Below are positions 62,182 to 64,000 of a DNA stretch of 64,000 nt, piece by piece; position 1 is the first letter of the stretch; the number at the start of each line of letters is the position of its first letter. This DNA comes from DATAWK01 sp036267255 (GTDB lineage Bacteria; Acidobacteriota; Terriglobia; Terriglobales; Acidobacteriaceae). The stretch lies in contig DATAWK010000043.1 of the NCBI GenBank assembly GCA_036267255.1, forward strand, positions 372,001 to 436,000, in the 5' to 3' direction. The position numbers were made by a program, and so were the translations under genes. The notes beneath the pieces are model-generated. The model made no database searches. It was not told the DNA's origin and saw nothing but the letters and a program-made list of their open reading frames with translations.

Positions 62182-64000
62182 TCATTGCTCATGGGGAAGA
62201 CTGACGGCATAGAGATACCATGCTGCATGCGGCAGCCATTGCTCCGTCCAGCGCCAGTCCTCATCCTTGCCCGTCACGGCGTAGCCTTCGTTGAAGGCAA
62301 TGCCATCCTCATTGCTGAAGGCAGCGGTAACGCCGTTAATGACAGAGCCGGGAGCACTGGTGTACTTGTAGGATTTGAAAAACATGTAGGGTGCATTCCC
62401 GTGGCCGTTTCCCATCAGCATGCTGGAATCAAATGGATTCCTGCCAAGAATCCAGTGCAGTTGATTCCAGGCATAATCTTCCAGTTGCGATTGAAACGCG
62501 GGGTCGTCGTTGAAGAGGGGTGCAGCCATGCGCGCCGCTGCGGCCAGCGAAGCTAAACGCGCATTTTCGCCCTGCCACCAGGGAGCCGCTTCCGTGTCAT
62601 GTGGAAAGAAAAATGCCGTGCGCACCTGGCCGTTGCCCATCCGTACCAATTGGCGTGCGTAACCAAACGGATTGTTAACTTCTGAGGTCACGGAAAGTTC
62701 AAAACGCAGGGAGCGCTCCACGGCCATGCGTACTTGCTTCTGCTGAGCAGGCGACGCAATCTTGGCATACTCCAGCAAACTGACAACTGGCAGGCCAGCA
62801 TCCGATGGATGAAAGAACGGACGCGTAGCGTCGTTCGCACGCCAGTAGTTGTGGTATGCCCCTGTGGTTGTGAGCCGCGCCATCAAATGATCGGCGCGTT
62901 GATCTGCTGCGAGCAGATAAACCTGCTTATGTGACGCGCGATAGAGCTCCGTCGCGGCCATCAACGCACAGTAATCGTCGAGAATATTTTCTTTCCCGTC
63001 GTTCAACAATTCACGGTTGTGCATCTGAAGAAACTGAAAGGCATCTTCCGCAGTTTGCAGGTAGGTAGAAGGCGGAAAATCACCATTGGGCGGCATGGTG
63101 CTGGCAAGCGCCAGCGCGGCGATCGCCATGCCTCCGCCAGAACGGAAACTTACCTCATAGGCATACGGTCCCACGGCGGGCAAAACGTGCTCAGTGGAAT
63201 CCGTCGTCGTTGTCTTAATTTGCGTGCGCCAGTTCGGATTGCCAATTTCGCGATCCTTCGCCAGCTTCTGTTTGCCGGGTGCCGAGATGCTTTCAAAGAA
63301 TGAGCCGTGCGGCCGTTTCATCCGCACCATAAAGTCGGCGCCAAAAAGACCTTCATCGAGTAGACGCCGCTCGTACTCGCTAAAGTTGTCGTCGTTCCGG
63401 GCCTTCAGCACGTTGTAGCTCTTCAGCAGACTCCAGGCCACAAGAGGCACCTGTTGCGGATTGAAATAGGAGGTAGGGTTCTGGTGCGAAAAGTGGATGC
63501 CATAGTCTCCAGTGGCGTCGTACCAGCCGCCATGCACATCGACAAATCCAGGATATCCAGACTCACCTTTGGGAATCGCCAGATGGTGGTCGGCACGGTT
63601 CATCAGTCCGCTGGCACGCTGTCCCTTAAAGTAGTAGACGACATTCGAAAGCGTGCTGCGTTCGAGAACATCATCTTCAATCAGGAAAGAGCACGAACTG
63701 ATTTCGCCAGCATCCGTGCGCGTCTGGAGCGCGTAGTGCCCTGTCTTCTGCCAAGTTGAGAAATCGGCAATCCAGTAGACACCACCCCATTGATCGACCG
63801 TTCCTGCCGGTTTCAGTTGCCCGTGGAAGACAGGCTTCCCCGTTGTGGTATCAATCAACGTGAATCCCTGTGGATGGTCGTGCTGCGTACCCAGCACGAG
63901 CGCCTGCTTGGGCGCTTGTGTGTCGTAACCGACTTGATCGACCAGTACATGTAACTGTCCAAAACATAATGGAGCGAACATGCAGAAAAAGCAAAAGACC
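62182..64000 (-). CDS. glycoside hydrolase family 9 enzyme, 5' end outside the window
   Basis: About 605 residues are visible. An N-terminal Ig-like domain (LVDQVGYDTQAPKQALVLG) is followed by the GH9 barrel (GWYDATGDYG with the catalytic Asp residues, GRNPFDSSMLMGNG, then RWTEQWLPHAAWYLYA holding the catalytic Glu). It acts on beta-glucans. The frame stays open to 64000, and the residues before the ATG at 63981 (VFCFFC) are hydrophobic, so they are part of a signal peptide and the true start lies beyond the edge. Confidence 0.88.
   Translation of the reverse strand, partial: VFCFFCMFAPLCFGQLHVLVDQVGYDTQAPKQALVLGTQHDHPQGFTLIDTTTGKPVFHGQLKPAGTVDQWGGVYWIADFSTWQKTGHYALQTRTDAGEISSCSFLIEDDVLERSTLSNVVYYFKGQRASGLMNRADHHLAIPKGESGYPGFVDVHGGWYDATGDYGIHFSHQNPTSYFNPQQVPLVAWSLLKSYNVLKARNDDNFSEYERRLLDEGLFGADFMVRMKRPHGSFFESISAPGKQKLAKDREIGNPNWRTQIKTTTTDSTEHVLPAVGPYAYEVSFRSGGGMAIAALALASTMPPNGDFPPSTYLQTAEDAFQFLQMHNRELLNDGKENILDDYCALMAATELYRASHKQVYLLAADQRADHLMARLTTTGAYHNYWRANDATRPFFHPSDAGLPVVSLLEYAKIASPAQQKQVRMAVERSLRFELSVTSEVNNPFGYARQLVRMGNGQVRTAFFFPHDTEAAPWWQGENARLASLAAAARMAAPLFNDDPAFQSQLEDYAWNQLHWILGRNPFDSSMLMGNGHGNAPYMFFKSYKYTSAPGSVINGVTAAFSNEDGIAFNEGYAVTGKDEDWRWTEQWLPHAAWYLYAVSLPHEQ

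Noticed and set aside
1..64000. CRISPR arrays
   Set aside because: No series of regularly spaced repeats and no cas genes were seen.

Overview
The window looks like an acidobacterial chromosome (class Terriglobia is my best guess) carrying an integrated conjugative element. The right part, about 38.4 to 64 kb, reads as ordinary chromosome. It holds rnc followed by two lepB genes, an AsmA-like protein, rlmB, ECF sigma factors, Tat-exported sugar-processing proteins, a phospholipase C-like phosphoesterase and a GH9 glycosidase. That mixture and the protein style suggest Acidobacteriota; this is inference from family content, not a search result.

A tRNA-Ala(GGC) gene at 38369-38444 has its 3' end facing left, towards a tyrosine integrase (36955-38214) and an excisionase-like gene. 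From there leftwards lies a conjugative element: a LysR regulator, a type IV secretion locus (virB2-B3-B4-B9-B10-B5-B6-B8-B11 in that unusual order, with two small extra genes), ssb, a RepB-like primase, then an R388-like mobilisation block. In that block a putative oriT with a TATTGTCT nic-like site is followed by a ribbon-helix-helix accessory protein, a coupling protein and a MobF relaxase-helicase. Beyond it are a DNA methyltransferase, a HigBA-type toxin-antitoxin pair, a HEAAH metallopeptidase gene on the opposite strand, an ArdC-like antirestriction protein, a DUF6908 protein and a ParB-like protein.

The leftmost 10.4 kb looks like accessory cargo. It has two response regulators, a TPP-riboswitch-controlled thiC-thiO-thiS-thiG operon, a decayed LysR gene, a TPP-dependent benzoylformate decarboxylase-like enzyme and two outer-membrane-type proteins. 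I find no second copy of the tRNA-Ala 3' end, so the left boundary is probably outside the window and this cargo is probably inside the element. The pairing of thiamine precursor synthesis with a thiamine-dependent enzyme is suggestive.

The most unusual signals are noncoding. One is a roughly 380-nt stretch (13895-14276) with many perfect helices, including a long-range pseudoknot. Another is a pair of related long-hairpin repeats upstream of the methyltransferase and ssb genes. A third is the oriT region with three copies of a 10-bp site. Exact structure, family membership and strand of the RNA-like elements need covariance searches that I could not run.
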